NCBI GenBank assembly: GCA_036504235.1
Contig: DASXVN010000061.1
Location: 1-44,551 of the forward strand
Origin: Zipacnadum sp036504235
Lineage (GTDB): Bacteria > Armatimonadota > Zipacnadia > Zipacnadales > Zipacnadaceae
Direction: 5' to 3'
DNA length: 44,551 nucleotides
Both the position numbers and the translations under genes were made by a program. This document shows, piece after piece, positions 31,597 through 39,490 of the stretch. Numbering within the stretch: position 1 is the first letter of the stretch; each line of letters begins with the position of its first letter. Under the pieces are notes generated by a model. It was given only the letters and a program-made list of their open reading frames with translations, made no database searches and was not told the origin of the DNA.

Positions 31597-32967
31597 TTAG
31601 GCGGACAGGAAGCCGCGGTAATGGCGCATGAGCAACTGCGCTTCAATCTGTTGCATCGTATCGAGTGCGACCCCGACCACAATCAGCAGCGAAGTGCCGC
31701 CGACCAGGCTGAAGGTATGCACGCCGGTGATGGTCCCTACATAATACTGCAGAACGGCGATGACGCCCAGGAAAACTGCGCCGGCCAGAGTGATCCGGTA
31801 CAAGATGCGGTCCAGATAGTCTCGCGTCTTGGCCCCGGGGCGCACGCCCGGAATTGTGCCGCCACTCTTCTGCAAGTTCTCGGCGATCTGCTCCGGGTTG
31901 AAGGTAACCGCCGTATAGAAGTACGTGAAGATAATGACCAGGAAGAAGTAGAACAAGGAGGCCAGATGGTTCTGCGGCCCCGGCATGGTCCACTCCCGCA
32001 GGGCGTTGACCGCGCTGCCCACCGCCTCCGGTGATAGATGCAGGACGTTAGTGAAGAAGCCCTTGATGGACTCAATCTGGAACATCCCCGCGATGGTGGC
32101 CGGGAACATAGCCACCGCGATGGCGAAGATGATCGGGATAACGCCGGCCTGGTTGACCCGCAACGGCAGATAGCTGGTGTGCCCGCCGTAGGTCCGGTTG
32201 CCCCGCACCCGCTTGGCGTACTGCACCGGAATCTTGCGCTGCGCCTGCTGGAACAGCACGATTACGTAGATGCTGCCCAGGAAGATGGCCGCCAGCAGCA
32301 TCAGGTTCGGCAGACCGATGGTACCGGTCTTCCAGATCTGCATGGTGCGCGCTAGATCGGAGGGCATGCTGGTCATGATGCCGGCGAAAATGATCAGCGA
32401 GACGCCCTGGCCGATGCCCTTCTCGGTGATCAGGTCGCCCAAGAACATCAGGAACGCCGTGCCGGCCGTCATCATCACGATATTGAAGACCGTGATCAGC
32501 GGGGTGCCCGTATAGACGTTCGGGCCGGCCTGCTTAAACAGGGTGATCATGCCCGCAGCCTGCAGAAAGGCCAAGGCGACGGTCAGGTACTTAGTCCATT
32601 TCCGGATCTGACGCTGGCCCCACTCGCCCTCTTTTTGCAGGGCCTCCAGGGAGGGGATGGCCATTACCAGGAGCTGAAAAATAATCGACGCGTTGATGTA
32701 GGGCATGATGCCTAGCGCCAACAGGGAGAATCGCTTGAGCGAACCACCGCTGAAGGCGTTGAGCAGATCGCCCAAGTTGCCCAGAGGGCCGCCGCCGCCG
32801 CCCCCGCCACCCCCGAAGAGGTTGGCGAGACCAGCGTGGTTGATCCCCGGCAGGGGGACGTGCGCGCAGGCCCCGTAGACCGCGAACATGAGCCCCACGA
32901 ATAGGATGCGCTTGCGCACATCCGGCAGTCGCAGAGCCTGAGATAGCGCCGCCAGGCGCTCTTTCAT
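31597..32967 (-). CDS. secY: Protein translocase subunit SecY
   Basis: A 456-aa, ten-helix channel of the Sec translocon. Visible are the plug region, FSGGSLKRFSLLALGIMPYINASI (positions about 73-96), and GIGQGVSLIIFAGI. An unusual run of nine glycines (52-60) lies in the first periplasmic loop. ATG at 32967 overlaps the rplO stop (ATGA). SecE and SecG are not in this window. Confidence 0.97.
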   Translation of the reverse strand: MKERLAALSQALRLPDVRKRILFVGLMFAVYGACAHVPLPGINHAGLANLFGGGGGGGGGPLGNLGDLLNAFSGGSLKRFSLLALGIMPYINASIIFQLLVMAIPSLEALQKEGEWGQRQIRKWTKYLTVALAFLQAAGMITLFKQAGPNVYTGTPLITVFNIVMMTAGTAFLMFLGDLITEKGIGQGVSLIIFAGIMTSMPSDLARTMQIWKTGTIGLPNLMLLAAIFLGSIYVIVLFQQAQRKIPVQYAKRVRGNRTYGGHTSYLPLRVNQAGVIPIIFAIAVAMFPATIAGMFQIESIKGFFTNVLHLSPEAVGSAVNALREWTMPGPQNHLASLFYFFLVIIFTYFYTAVTFNPEQIAENLQKSGGTIPGVRPGAKTRDYLDRILYRITLAGAVFLGVIAVLQYYVGTITGVHTFSLVGGTSLLIVVGVALDTMQQIEAQLLMRHYRGFLSA

Positions 32968-33425
32968 CGCCCAATCACCTCGGCGGTTCCGCCCGCCTGC
33001 TCAATGGCCTCTCGCGCGGTTGCGCTAAAGGCGTTGGCCTTCACGGTCAGAGCGCGGTCGAGTGTGCCTCGACCCAGAATCTTGACACCGTGCTTGACCT
33101 GCTTCACCAGCCGGCTAGCCTCGAGTACCTCTTGATCCACCACGGTACCCGCCTCGAAGCGGTTGAGATTCTCGACGTTGACCACCGAAAACTCGTGGCG
33201 GAACAGGCCAATATTGGAGGCCTTGTTGCTCTGGCCGCGCAGGGACGGCAGCCGGCGGTAGAGCGGAGTCTGCCCGCCCTCGAAGCCTCGCTTGATCGGG
33301 CCTCGCGACCGCTGGCCCTTCTGGCCGCGCCCGGAGGTCTTGCCCTGGCCGGCAGCGTGCCCGCGCCCCACGCGCTTCGGGGACTGGGTCCGCGACTTGT
33401 TGGGTCTCAAATCGGTTAGTTTCAT
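32964..33425 (-). CDS. rplO: 50S ribosomal protein L15
   Basis: A 153-aa L15. Markers are RVGRGHAAGQGKTSGRGQKG (about 18-37), KRGFEGGQTPLYRRLPSLRG, and the ILGRGTLDRALTVKANAFS block. ATG at 33425. Its stop codon overlaps the secY start, which implies translational coupling between L15 and SecY. Confidence 0.97.
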   Translation of the reverse strand: MKLTDLRPNKSRTQSPKRVGRGHAAGQGKTSGRGQKGQRSRGPIKRGFEGGQTPLYRRLPSLRGQSNKASNIGLFRHEFSVVNVENLNRFEAGTVVDQEVLEASRLVKQVKHGVKILGRGTLDRALTVKANAFSATAREAIEQAGGTAEVIGR

Positions 33426-33494
33426 GGTAGTATCCTGTTCCGTGTCTCGAACTGCCTGGGCGATGTAGGCATCGCCACCGGCGTACTCGCCGTC

Positions 33495-33680
33495 CTACTC
33501 AGCCGTTGTGACTTCCACCAAATGCCGAACGTGATGCAGCATGCCCCGCACGGCCGGATTGTCCGGCAAACGGCGGGTGCGGTTGAGTTTGCCCAGCCCC
33601 AAGGCGCGGATCGTGCGCTTGTGCTGCAACTGCGCGCCGATGGTGCTGCCGGTCTGTTTTACGATCAGCTCTTTTGCCAT
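33495..33680 (-). CDS. rpmD: 50S ribosomal protein L30
   Basis: A 61-aa L30 with KQTGSTIGAQLQHKRTIRAL (about 8-27) and PAVRGMLHHVRHLVEV. AGGAG lies about 8 nt before the ATG. It directly follows rplR, 37 nt away. In nearly all bacteria rpsE lies between these two genes, and it is absent here. Confidence 0.96.
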   Translation of the reverse strand: MAKELIVKQTGSTIGAQLQHKRTIRALGLGKLNRTRRLPDNPAVRGMLHHVRHLVEVTTAE

Positions 33681-33717
33681 TTTACTTTCTCCTGGGTGCT
33701 GCCCGGGGGGCGGCTAC

Positions 33718-34086
33718 CTAGAATTTCAGGCCGGCCTCACGGGCGGCGTCGGCCAGCAACTTAATGCGGCCATGATACGGCCAACCGGCGCGGTCAAAGA
33801 CGACCTGCTTGAGCCCGGCGGCCAGCGCCCGTTCGCCGACGGCCTTGCCTACGGCGGAGGCGGCGGCGCAGTCCTTGCGACTGGCCAGCCCTTCGCCGAT
33901 GGACTTCTCCATGGTCGAAGCGGCTACCATGGTCCGACCAGCGACGTCGTCGATGATCTGGGCGTAAATATGCCGGGTGCTCTTATAGATGCACAGGCGG
34001 GGCCGGCTAGCGGTCCCGACTACCTTCCGCCGTACGCGCAAATGCCGGCGATGGCGGGCTACCTTTCGTTCTCTCTCCACACTCAC
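33718..34086 (-). CDS. rplR: 50S ribosomal protein L18
   Basis: A 122-aa 5S rRNA-binding protein. Visible are RVRRKVVGTASRPRLCIYKS (about 17-36), AGWPYHGRIKLLADAAREAG near the end, and a complete C-terminus. GTG start at 34086, with GAGGTG 7 nt upstream. It follows rplF by 57 nt. Confidence 0.97.
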   Translation of the reverse strand: MSVERERKVARHRRHLRVRRKVVGTASRPRLCIYKSTRHIYAQIIDDVAGRTMVAASTMEKSIGEGLASRKDCAAASAVGKAVGERALAAGLKQVVFDRAGWPYHGRIKLLADAAREAGLKF

Positions 34087-34143
34087 TGTAAAGCACCTCG
34101 CTGTATACTCACGGCCTGCGCCGAAGGGCGCGCCTTAGGCCGA

Positions 34144-34692
34144 CTAACCACCGATCTTGGCCTGCTTGCCAGCCTTCCGCCGGACCTTCTCGCCCACGTA
34201 GCGGATGCCCTTACCCTTGTAAGGTTCCACCGGGCGAACCTTGCGGATGTTGGCGGCCATCTGGCCAACCGCGCCCTTATCGGTGCCCCGGACGATGACG
34301 TTGGTGTTGCCCTCCACGGCCAGCTCCAAGCCGGTCAGGGGCTCCAGCACCACGTCATGCGAGTAGCCGATGCGCAGGCGCAAGTTGCCGCCGTCAATCT
34401 CGGCGCGGTAGCCGACGCCCTGGATCTCCAGGCGCTTCTCGAATCCGGTGCTCACCCCGGTGACCATATTGGCCAGCAGGGAGCGAACCAGACCATGCAT
34501 CGCCCGGTGGCGTCCGCTGTCAGTCGGGCGTGTCACCACGACCGTCTGACCATCGTTTTCAATGGTCATGTCCGGCGAGAACTGTGCGGACAGCTCGCCG
34601 CGCGGGCCAGTCACGGTGACATAGTTACCGGGCTGGACCTGCACGCTCACCTTATCGGGAAGCGGAATGGGCTTCTTTCCTATACGAGACAT
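34144..34692 (-). CDS. rplF: 50S ribosomal protein L6
   Basis: A 182-aa L6 of normal length. It starts MSRIGKKPIPLPDKVSV, has VTGPRGELSAQF (about 28-39), and the C-terminal PVEPYKGKGIRYVGEKVRRK that contacts the sarcin-ricin loop region. ATG at 34692, 42 nt after rpsH. Confidence 0.98.
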   Translation of the reverse strand: MSRIGKKPIPLPDKVSVQVQPGNYVTVTGPRGELSAQFSPDMTIENDGQTVVVTRPTDSGRHRAMHGLVRSLLANMVTGVSTGFEKRLEIQGVGYRAEIDGGNLRLRIGYSHDVVLEPLTGLELAVEGNTNVIVRGTDKGAVGQMAANIRKVRPVEPYKGKGIRYVGEKVRRKAGKQAKIGG

Positions 34693-34734
34693 CGTACCCG
34701 CTCCTTCATCATCTGCCGGCGCCCGTGCGCCCGG

Positions 34735-35196
34735 CTACCAGACGTAACCGACGACCTCGCCACCGGTGCCGTTGCGTGCGGCTTCGCGAGCCGTCATCAC
34801 GCCCTGGCTGGTAGACATGATCGCGATCCCCAGACCGTTGAGTACCCGCGGCAGGTCCTCGCGGCCCGCATAAACCCGGCGACCGGGTTTGCTGACGCGC
34901 TTGAGACCGTTGATCACGGGATGACGGTTGGCATCGTACTTGAGCCGGATGCGCAACATCTTCCCGCGATCCACGAGCTGGAAGCCACGGATGTACCCTT
35001 CCCGATGCAGAATGGAGGCGATCTCCATCTTCATCTTGGATACGGGGACGTTGACGTCCACGTGGCGAGCCATCGCCGCGTTACGGACCCGCGTCAACAT
35101 GTCGGCGATCGGGTCAGTGACCGCCGGGTTCGCGCTCCGCATCATCTTGCGACGCGTCGGCTTAGCTTTCTTGCTGCTGCTGCTGCGTTGTGCCAT
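34735..35196 (-). CDS. rpsH: 30S ribosomal protein S8 with N-terminal extension
   Basis: S8 normally begins close to TDPIADMLTRVRNA. Here that block starts at residue 27, so the 153-aa protein carries about 22 extra basic and Ser-rich residues (AQRSSSSKKAKPTRRK). The extension seems real, since GAGGTG lies about 8 nt before ATG 35196 and the inner ATG pair has no ribosome-binding site. The C-terminus has STSQGVMTAREA and GGEVVGYVW. S8 binds 16S helix 21 and in E. coli represses the spc operon. Confidence 0.95.
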   Translation of the reverse strand: MAQRSSSSKKAKPTRRKMMRSANPAVTDPIADMLTRVRNAAMARHVDVNVPVSKMKMEIASILHREGYIRGFQLVDRGKMLRIRLKYDANRHPVINGLKRVSKPGRRVYAGREDLPRVLNGLGIAIMSTSQGVMTAREAARNGTGGEVVGYVW

Positions 35197-35238
35197 TCCC
35201 TCGACACCTCAACTGGAAGTATTGAGCAGCTGCGCTCA

Positions 35239-35424
35239 CTACCAACTTGACTTAGTCAGACCCGGAATATTTCCGGCCTGAGCGTTCTCTCGAAAACAGA
35301 TACGGCACATCCCGAAGGCCCGCATGTAGCCGCGCGCCCGCCCACAGACCTGGCAGCGGTTGTAGCGCCGCGTCGAAAACTTCGGTTCTCTTTTCTGCTT
35401 GGCTATCCAAGATTTCTTGGCCAC
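35239..35424 (-). CDS. rpsN: 30S ribosomal protein S14, type Z
   Basis: A 61-aa zinc-type S14 with Cys24, Cys27, Cys40 and Cys43 and the end NIPGLTKSSW. The short, zinc-binding form is common in Terrabacteria. GTG start at 35424, with AGGAGG about 9 nt upstream. Confidence 0.97.
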   Translation of the reverse strand: MAKKSWIAKQKREPKFSTRRYNRCQVCGRARGYMRAFGMCRICFRENAQAGNIPGLTKSSW

Positions 35425-35458
35425 TTACGTTGCCTCCTGGCAAGAGTTCCCGGCCCGC

Positions 35459-36013
35459 TTACTCCGGGCGCTTCAGCGGCAGGCCCAGACGCAACAACAG
35501 CTCGCGTCCTTCCTCGTCGGTGCGAGCCGAGGTCGTGAGCGTGATGTTCAGCCCCCGGGTCTTCTCCACGTCGTCGTAGTTGAGCTCCGGGAAGATGAGT
35601 AGGTCGGTCAGGCCCATAGTGTAGCTGCCGCGACCGTCCATGCTCTCCCGGGGCAGTCCGCGGAAGTCGCGAATGCGGGGGATGGCCACGGAGAACAGCC
35701 GATCCATGAACTCCCACATCCGGTCGTGCCGCAGGGTGGCGCGCAAGCCGATGGGCATGCCCTGGCGCACCGCGAAGTTGGCCACCGAGCGTTTCGCTCG
35801 CGTAATGCAGGGTCGCTGGGCAATGATCCGCGACACCTCGTTGATGGCCTTTTCCAGCGTGTCAATATTCGTGCCGCCCTCGCTAACGCCCATGCTGATG
35901 CAAACCTTGACGGGCTTGGGCGCCTGATGCAAGTTCTTGTAGCCGAACTGCTCGATCAGGGCGGGACGAATCTCGTCCGCGTACCTCTGCTTAAGTCTCG
36001 GAACGTATACCAT
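35459..36013 (-). CDS. rplE: 50S ribosomal protein L5
   Basis: A 184-aa 5S rRNA-binding protein in the central protuberance. Visible are MVYVPRLKQRYADEIRPALI at the start, KAINEVSRIIAQRP (about 68-81) and FRGLPRESMDGRGSYTMGL (about 137-155). ATG at 36013, 71 nt after rplX. Confidence 0.98.
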   Translation of the reverse strand: MVYVPRLKQRYADEIRPALIEQFGYKNLHQAPKPVKVCISMGVSEGGTNIDTLEKAINEVSRIIAQRPCITRAKRSVANFAVRQGMPIGLRATLRHDRMWEFMDRLFSVAIPRIRDFRGLPRESMDGRGSYTMGLTDLLIFPELNYDDVEKTRGLNITLTTSARTDEEGRELLLRLGLPLKRPE

Positions 36014-36084
36014 GTCTTTGCCTTCGCTTTCACTTACCGCTTGCAGGGTCGGCGCTACGGGCGCCCGACCAGCGGCCGGCTATT

Positions 36085-36441
36085 CTACTCGATGACTTTG
36101 TCGCACTTCTTGCAGATCCGCTGGTTGTCGCCCTTATCGTTGCGGCGATGACCGATGCGGGTCGGCTTGTCGCAGGAAGGGCAAATCAGCATCACGTTGG
36201 AGCGGTCGATGTGCCCCGGGCTGGAGATGATCCCGCCCTGGCGCATGCGCTGATTCTGGCGCACCGCTCGCTTGATGATGTTGACGCCCTCCACCAGCAG
36301 GCGGCCCTCCGCGGGCAGCGCGCCGATGACTTTGCCGCGCTTCTGGTGCCCCTTATAGGAGGCATCCTTGCCGGCCAGGACGAGGACTTCGTCGCCCTTC
36401 TTGATATCCAGAGGCTTAACTTTGGTCACTTTTTTGTTCAT
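36085..36441 (-). CDS. rplX: 50S ribosomal protein L24
   Basis: A 118-aa assembly-initiating protein with a KOW motif (KKGDEVLVLAGKDASYKG, about 14-31) and a C-terminal pair CPSC ... CKKC that looks like a zinc site. ATG at 36441. It follows rplN by 26 nt. Confidence 0.97.
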   Translation of the reverse strand: MNKKVTKVKPLDIKKGDEVLVLAGKDASYKGHQKRGKVIGALPAEGRLLVEGVNIIKRAVRQNQRMRQGGIISSPGHIDRSNVMLICPSCDKPTRIGHRRNDKGDNQRICKKCDKVIE

Positions 36442-36467
36442 CGTAGCTACCTTCCGCTATCCGCGAC

Positions 36468-36836
36468 TTATACGACCTCGGGGGCCAGTGAGACGATCTT
36501 CATGTACTGCTTGTCGCGCAACTCCCGGGCGACCGGCCCGAAGACGCGGGTGCACTGCGGGTTTCCGTTGATGTCAATGATGACGGCCGCGTTGTCGTCG
36601 AACCGGATCGCGCTGCCATCGGCGCGCTGCACCGGCTGGCGGCAGCGGACGATTACGGCGCGGAGCACGGTGCCCTTGGCGATCGGGCTCTGCGGCGTGA
36701 CGCTCTTGGCGGAGGCGATGATCACGTCGCCGAGGCTGCCCCAGCGCTTGCGACCTACGCCCTTGACCCGGATGCAGCCGATTTCCTGCACGCCCGAGTT
36801 GTCGGTTACCTTAAGTCTACTCTCGGTCTGGATCAT
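36468..36836 (-). CDS. rplN: 50S ribosomal protein L14
   Basis: A 122-aa L14 of normal length: MIQTESRLKVTDNSGVQEIG at the start, GDVIIASAKSVTP (about 36-48), FDDNAAVIIDINGNPQCTRV (about 79-98). In most bacteria it directly follows rpsQ. Here a 2-kb EF-G-like gene lies between them, ending 15 nt before rplN. Confidence 0.98.
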   Translation of the reverse strand: MIQTESRLKVTDNSGVQEIGCIRVKGVGRKRWGSLGDVIIASAKSVTPQSPIAKGTVLRAVIVRCRQPVQRADGSAIRFDDNAAVIIDINGNPQCTRVFGPVARELRDKQYMKIVSLAPEVV

Positions 36837-36851
36837 GGTTAACTACCTGCC

Positions 36852-38924
36852 TTAGTCTTTGTCTTCCTGCGCGGCCTTGGCTTCGGCCACGACCCGGTCG
36901 AGAATCTCGCGCGGGACTTCCTGATAGTGCGAGAACTCCAGCGTATAGCTCGCGCGCCCCTGCGAGATGGACCGCAGGTCGCCGGCGTATGAAGCCAACT
37001 CGGCCACCGGCACGCGCGCCTTGACTATCTGCAGGCCCCCGCCCAGGCTATCCATGCCCAGGATGTGGCCGCGTTTGCCGTTCAGGTCGCTCATGATATC
37101 GCCGGTGATCGTCTCCGGCGTCGTCACCTCGACCGTCGCGACCGGCTCGAGCAGCACCGGACCGGCCTCTTCCAGACCGAGACGCATGCCGTTTTGCCCG
37201 GCCATGCGGAAGGCCTGCTCGGAAGAGTCCACCGGATGGCTGGACCCGTCATACAAAGTGACCTTGACGTCAACGACCGGATAACCGGCCAGGACGCCCC
37301 GCTCCAGGAGATCCGATACGCCCTTCTCCACCGCGGGAATGAAGTTGCGCGGCACGGAACCGCCGACAACCTCGTCCACAAACTGAAAGCCCAATCCGCG
37401 CTCCTGCGGCTCGATCCGCAGCTTGGTGTCGCCAAACTGCCCGCGGCCGCCGGTCTGCTTCTTGTGGCGCCCCTGGACCTCCACCCGCTTGCGGACGGTC
37501 TCGCGATAGGCGATGCGCGGCGGTTTCTGCTCGACCGCGACATCAAACTTGCGCTTGAGGCGCTGAATGGCCAAATCCACATGCAGCGGCCCCATGCCGT
37601 GCACTACCAGGTCGCCGGTCTCGCGAGAGCGCACGTAGGTGAAACCTACGTCCTCCTCGCCCACCTTCACCAGCGCCTGCGAAAGCTTATCCTGGTCCGC
37701 GCGCGTTGCGGCGACCAGCGCCACCCCGTGCATGCCCTGCGGCACCTGGAGCATCTGAATCGCGACCACCCGCTTGGGGTCGCACAACGTATGGCCGCTG
37801 ACCGTCGCCTCGAGCTTGCTGACGCAGCCCAGGTCCCCGGTTACCAGCGTCCCCGCCGGCGTCAGGTCCTGGCCCATCATCGTGGCCAGGCCGGCCAAAC
37901 GCTCGCGGCCGCCGTTCTGCGCGTTCGTCACGATGACATCGGCCGAGGCCGTGCCCGCGACAACTCGCAGCAAACTGATCCGCCCCACGTAGGGGTCGCT
38001 CATGGTCTTGAAGACCACAGCGCAGAGCGCATCCTTCGGAGAAACGGCAATCTCCGCTCCGCTCTTGGGGTCTACGCCCGTCCACGGCCGGTGGGCCAGC
38101 GGATTCGGGCATAGATCGGCGAGCGCATTCAGTGCAGCGTTGACCCCGATGCCCTTTTGCACCGCGCAGGCCAGTACCGGGACCAGCTTGCCGTCCAGAA
38201 TGGCCTGCCGGAGCCCCTGCTGCAGCTCGGCGTCGGTCAACGTATCATTTTCTAGGTACGCCATGGTCAGATCGTCGTCAGTGGCGGCGACGGCATCAAC
38301 CAGTTCAACCCGGGCGAGAGCAGCGTCATCGGCGTACTCCGCCGGAATGGCCACCGGGCTCGCACCGTCTCCCAAATAGGCTTTCATCGTGACCAGATCC
38401 GCCACGCCCACCAGACCGGCTTCTCTGCCCAGCGGGATCTGCACCGCGGCGAACTCGGCCCCGCTTAGGGACTCTTTCATGCTGGTGACAGCGGCGGCAA
38501 AATCAGACCGCTCCTTCTCCAGCTTGGTCACGATCGCTACGGCAGCCTGTCCGGCCTCCCGGGACATCTGCCACATCTTACGGGTGTGGACTTCCACTCC
38601 CGAGACGCCGTCCACCACAACCAGCGCGGTCTCGGTGACCCACAAACAAGGGCCGACCTGACCGACGAACTCACCGTACCCCGGGGTATCAATGATGTTC
38701 AGCTTGATATCGCCGACCCGGCAGTTAGCCAGGGCCGGTGAGATCGAAATCTTGCGCTCTTTCTCTTCGGGCTCGAAATCGGTAGTGGCCGTGCCCTCTT
38801 CGACACTACCCTTCCGCTTGAGCGCGCCGGCGGCAAACAAGAGCGACTCCACCAGGGTGGTCTTGCCTGATCCGCGATGGCCAACTACGGCCAGATTTCT
38901 GATTTTCTCAGTTGCTTCCGCCAC
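36852..38924 (-). CDS. EF-G-like GTPase (FusA2-type paralogue)
   Basis: A 690-aa EF-G-like protein with all five EF-G domains. The G domain has P-loop GHRGSGKT (15-22), then DTPGY (79-83) where canonical EF-G has DTPGH, and TKLE (133-136) where NKxD is expected. GTATTDFEPEEKERKISIS marks the switch I region of the FusA2/EF-G-II group. Domain IV includes GGRGQFGDTKLR. EF-G-II proteins bind ribosomes but usually do not replace EF-G; the exact role is unsettled. GTG at 38924 is chosen because AGGAGG lies 8 nt upstream; longer readings would run into rpsQ. The location inside the S10/spc cluster is unusual. The genuine fusA is probably beside tuf, outside the window. Confidence 0.88.
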   Translation of the reverse strand: MAEATEKIRNLAVVGHRGSGKTTLVESLLFAAGALKRKGSVEEGTATTDFEPEEKERKISISPALANCRVGDIKLNIIDTPGYGEFVGQVGPCLWVTETALVVVDGVSGVEVHTRKMWQMSREAGQAAVAIVTKLEKERSDFAAAVTSMKESLSGAEFAAVQIPLGREAGLVGVADLVTMKAYLGDGASPVAIPAEYADDAALARVELVDAVAATDDDLTMAYLENDTLTDAELQQGLRQAILDGKLVPVLACAVQKGIGVNAALNALADLCPNPLAHRPWTGVDPKSGAEIAVSPKDALCAVVFKTMSDPYVGRISLLRVVAGTASADVIVTNAQNGGRERLAGLATMMGQDLTPAGTLVTGDLGCVSKLEATVSGHTLCDPKRVVAIQMLQVPQGMHGVALVAATRADQDKLSQALVKVGEEDVGFTYVRSRETGDLVVHGMGPLHVDLAIQRLKRKFDVAVEQKPPRIAYRETVRKRVEVQGRHKKQTGGRGQFGDTKLRIEPQERGLGFQFVDEVVGGSVPRNFIPAVEKGVSDLLERGVLAGYPVVDVKVTLYDGSSHPVDSSEQAFRMAGQNGMRLGLEEAGPVLLEPVATVEVTTPETITGDIMSDLNGKRGHILGMDSLGGGLQIVKARVPVAELASYAGDLRSISQGRASYTLEFSHYQEVPREILDRVVAEAKAAQEDKD

Positions 38925-38967
38925 TTGGTAAGCCTCCTGCCGCTGGACAGGTCTGAGTGTTGCTCCA

Positions 38968-38976
38968 ATTATATCA
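38968..38976 (-). promoter_or_regulatory. Extended -10 promoter for the EF-G-like gene
   Basis: The minus strand reads TGATATAAT: a perfect TATAAT with the TGn extension, in an AT-rich patch between rpsQ and the EF-G-like gene. No good -35 is visible at 17 nt, which extended -10 promoters can do without. Transcription would start near 38961, giving about 37 nt of leader. Confidence 0.6.
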
Positions 38977-38989
38977 GCCGTGACTCCGT

Positions 38990-39250
38990 CTACTTCTCGT
39001 GGGCCAGAATCTCCGTAACGCGCCAGGACTTCTGGCGACTGAGCGGCCGGCACTCGACGATCTTGACCACATCGCCGACGCGGCACTCGTTCTTCTCGTC
39101 ATGGGCCTTGAAATGCACGGCCTTCCGCGTGACCTTATCGTAGAGGCGATGCCGGGTGAGCCGCTCGATCTGCACCACGACGGTCTTGTCCATTTTATCG
39201 CTGATGACGAGGCCCTGCTGGGCCCGTCGGACGCTCCGCAGATCGCTCAT
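38990..39250 (-). CDS. rpsQ: 30S ribosomal protein S17
   Basis: An 86-aa OB-fold protein. Visible are GLVISDKMDKTVVVQIERL (about 13-31), AHDEKNECRVGDVVKIVECR (about 49-68), and PLSRQKSWRV. The ATG directly follows the rpmC stop codon (TAAATG). Confidence 0.97.
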   Translation of the reverse strand: MSDLRSVRRAQQGLVISDKMDKTVVVQIERLTRHRLYDKVTRKAVHFKAHDEKNECRVGDVVKIVECRPLSRQKSWRVTEILAHEK

Positions 39251-39487
39251 TTACTCGTCCCCTCTTTGACGCGCCATTTCCCGGGCGTGCAGCACGGTAT
39301 TGATCCGCGCTATGCCCTTCTTATACTTGCGCAGGCGCTTGGGGTCCTCCACCTGGCCGGAGGCCAGACGGAACCGCAGATTGAAGAGGCTCTCCGTGAT
39401 CTGCCGCTTGCGGCCGTGGAGTTCCTCGTCGGGCGCCTGTTTGATCTGCTCCATGAAATCTCTAGTGCTACTAGCATTATCGGGCAT
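39251..39487 (-). CDS. rpmC: 50S ribosomal protein L29
   Basis: A 78-aa two-helix L29: ELHGRKRQITESLFNLRFRL (about 22-41) and KRLRKYKKGIARINTVLHAR. The N-terminus is about 10 residues longer than average. It forms part of the tunnel-exit site that docks SRP and trigger factor. ATG at 39487, 3 nt from rplP. Confidence 0.96.
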   Translation of the reverse strand: MPDNASSTRDFMEQIKQAPDEELHGRKRQITESLFNLRFRLASGQVEDPKRLRKYKKGIARINTVLHAREMARQRGDE

Positions 39488-39490
39488 GGT

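Noticed and set aside
38925..39086. 54-residue N-terminal extension of the EF-G-like protein overlapping rpsQ
   Set aside because: It has no similarity to EF-G. An AGGAGG at the right distance marks GTG 38924 as the start, and the extended -10 lies within the would-be extension.
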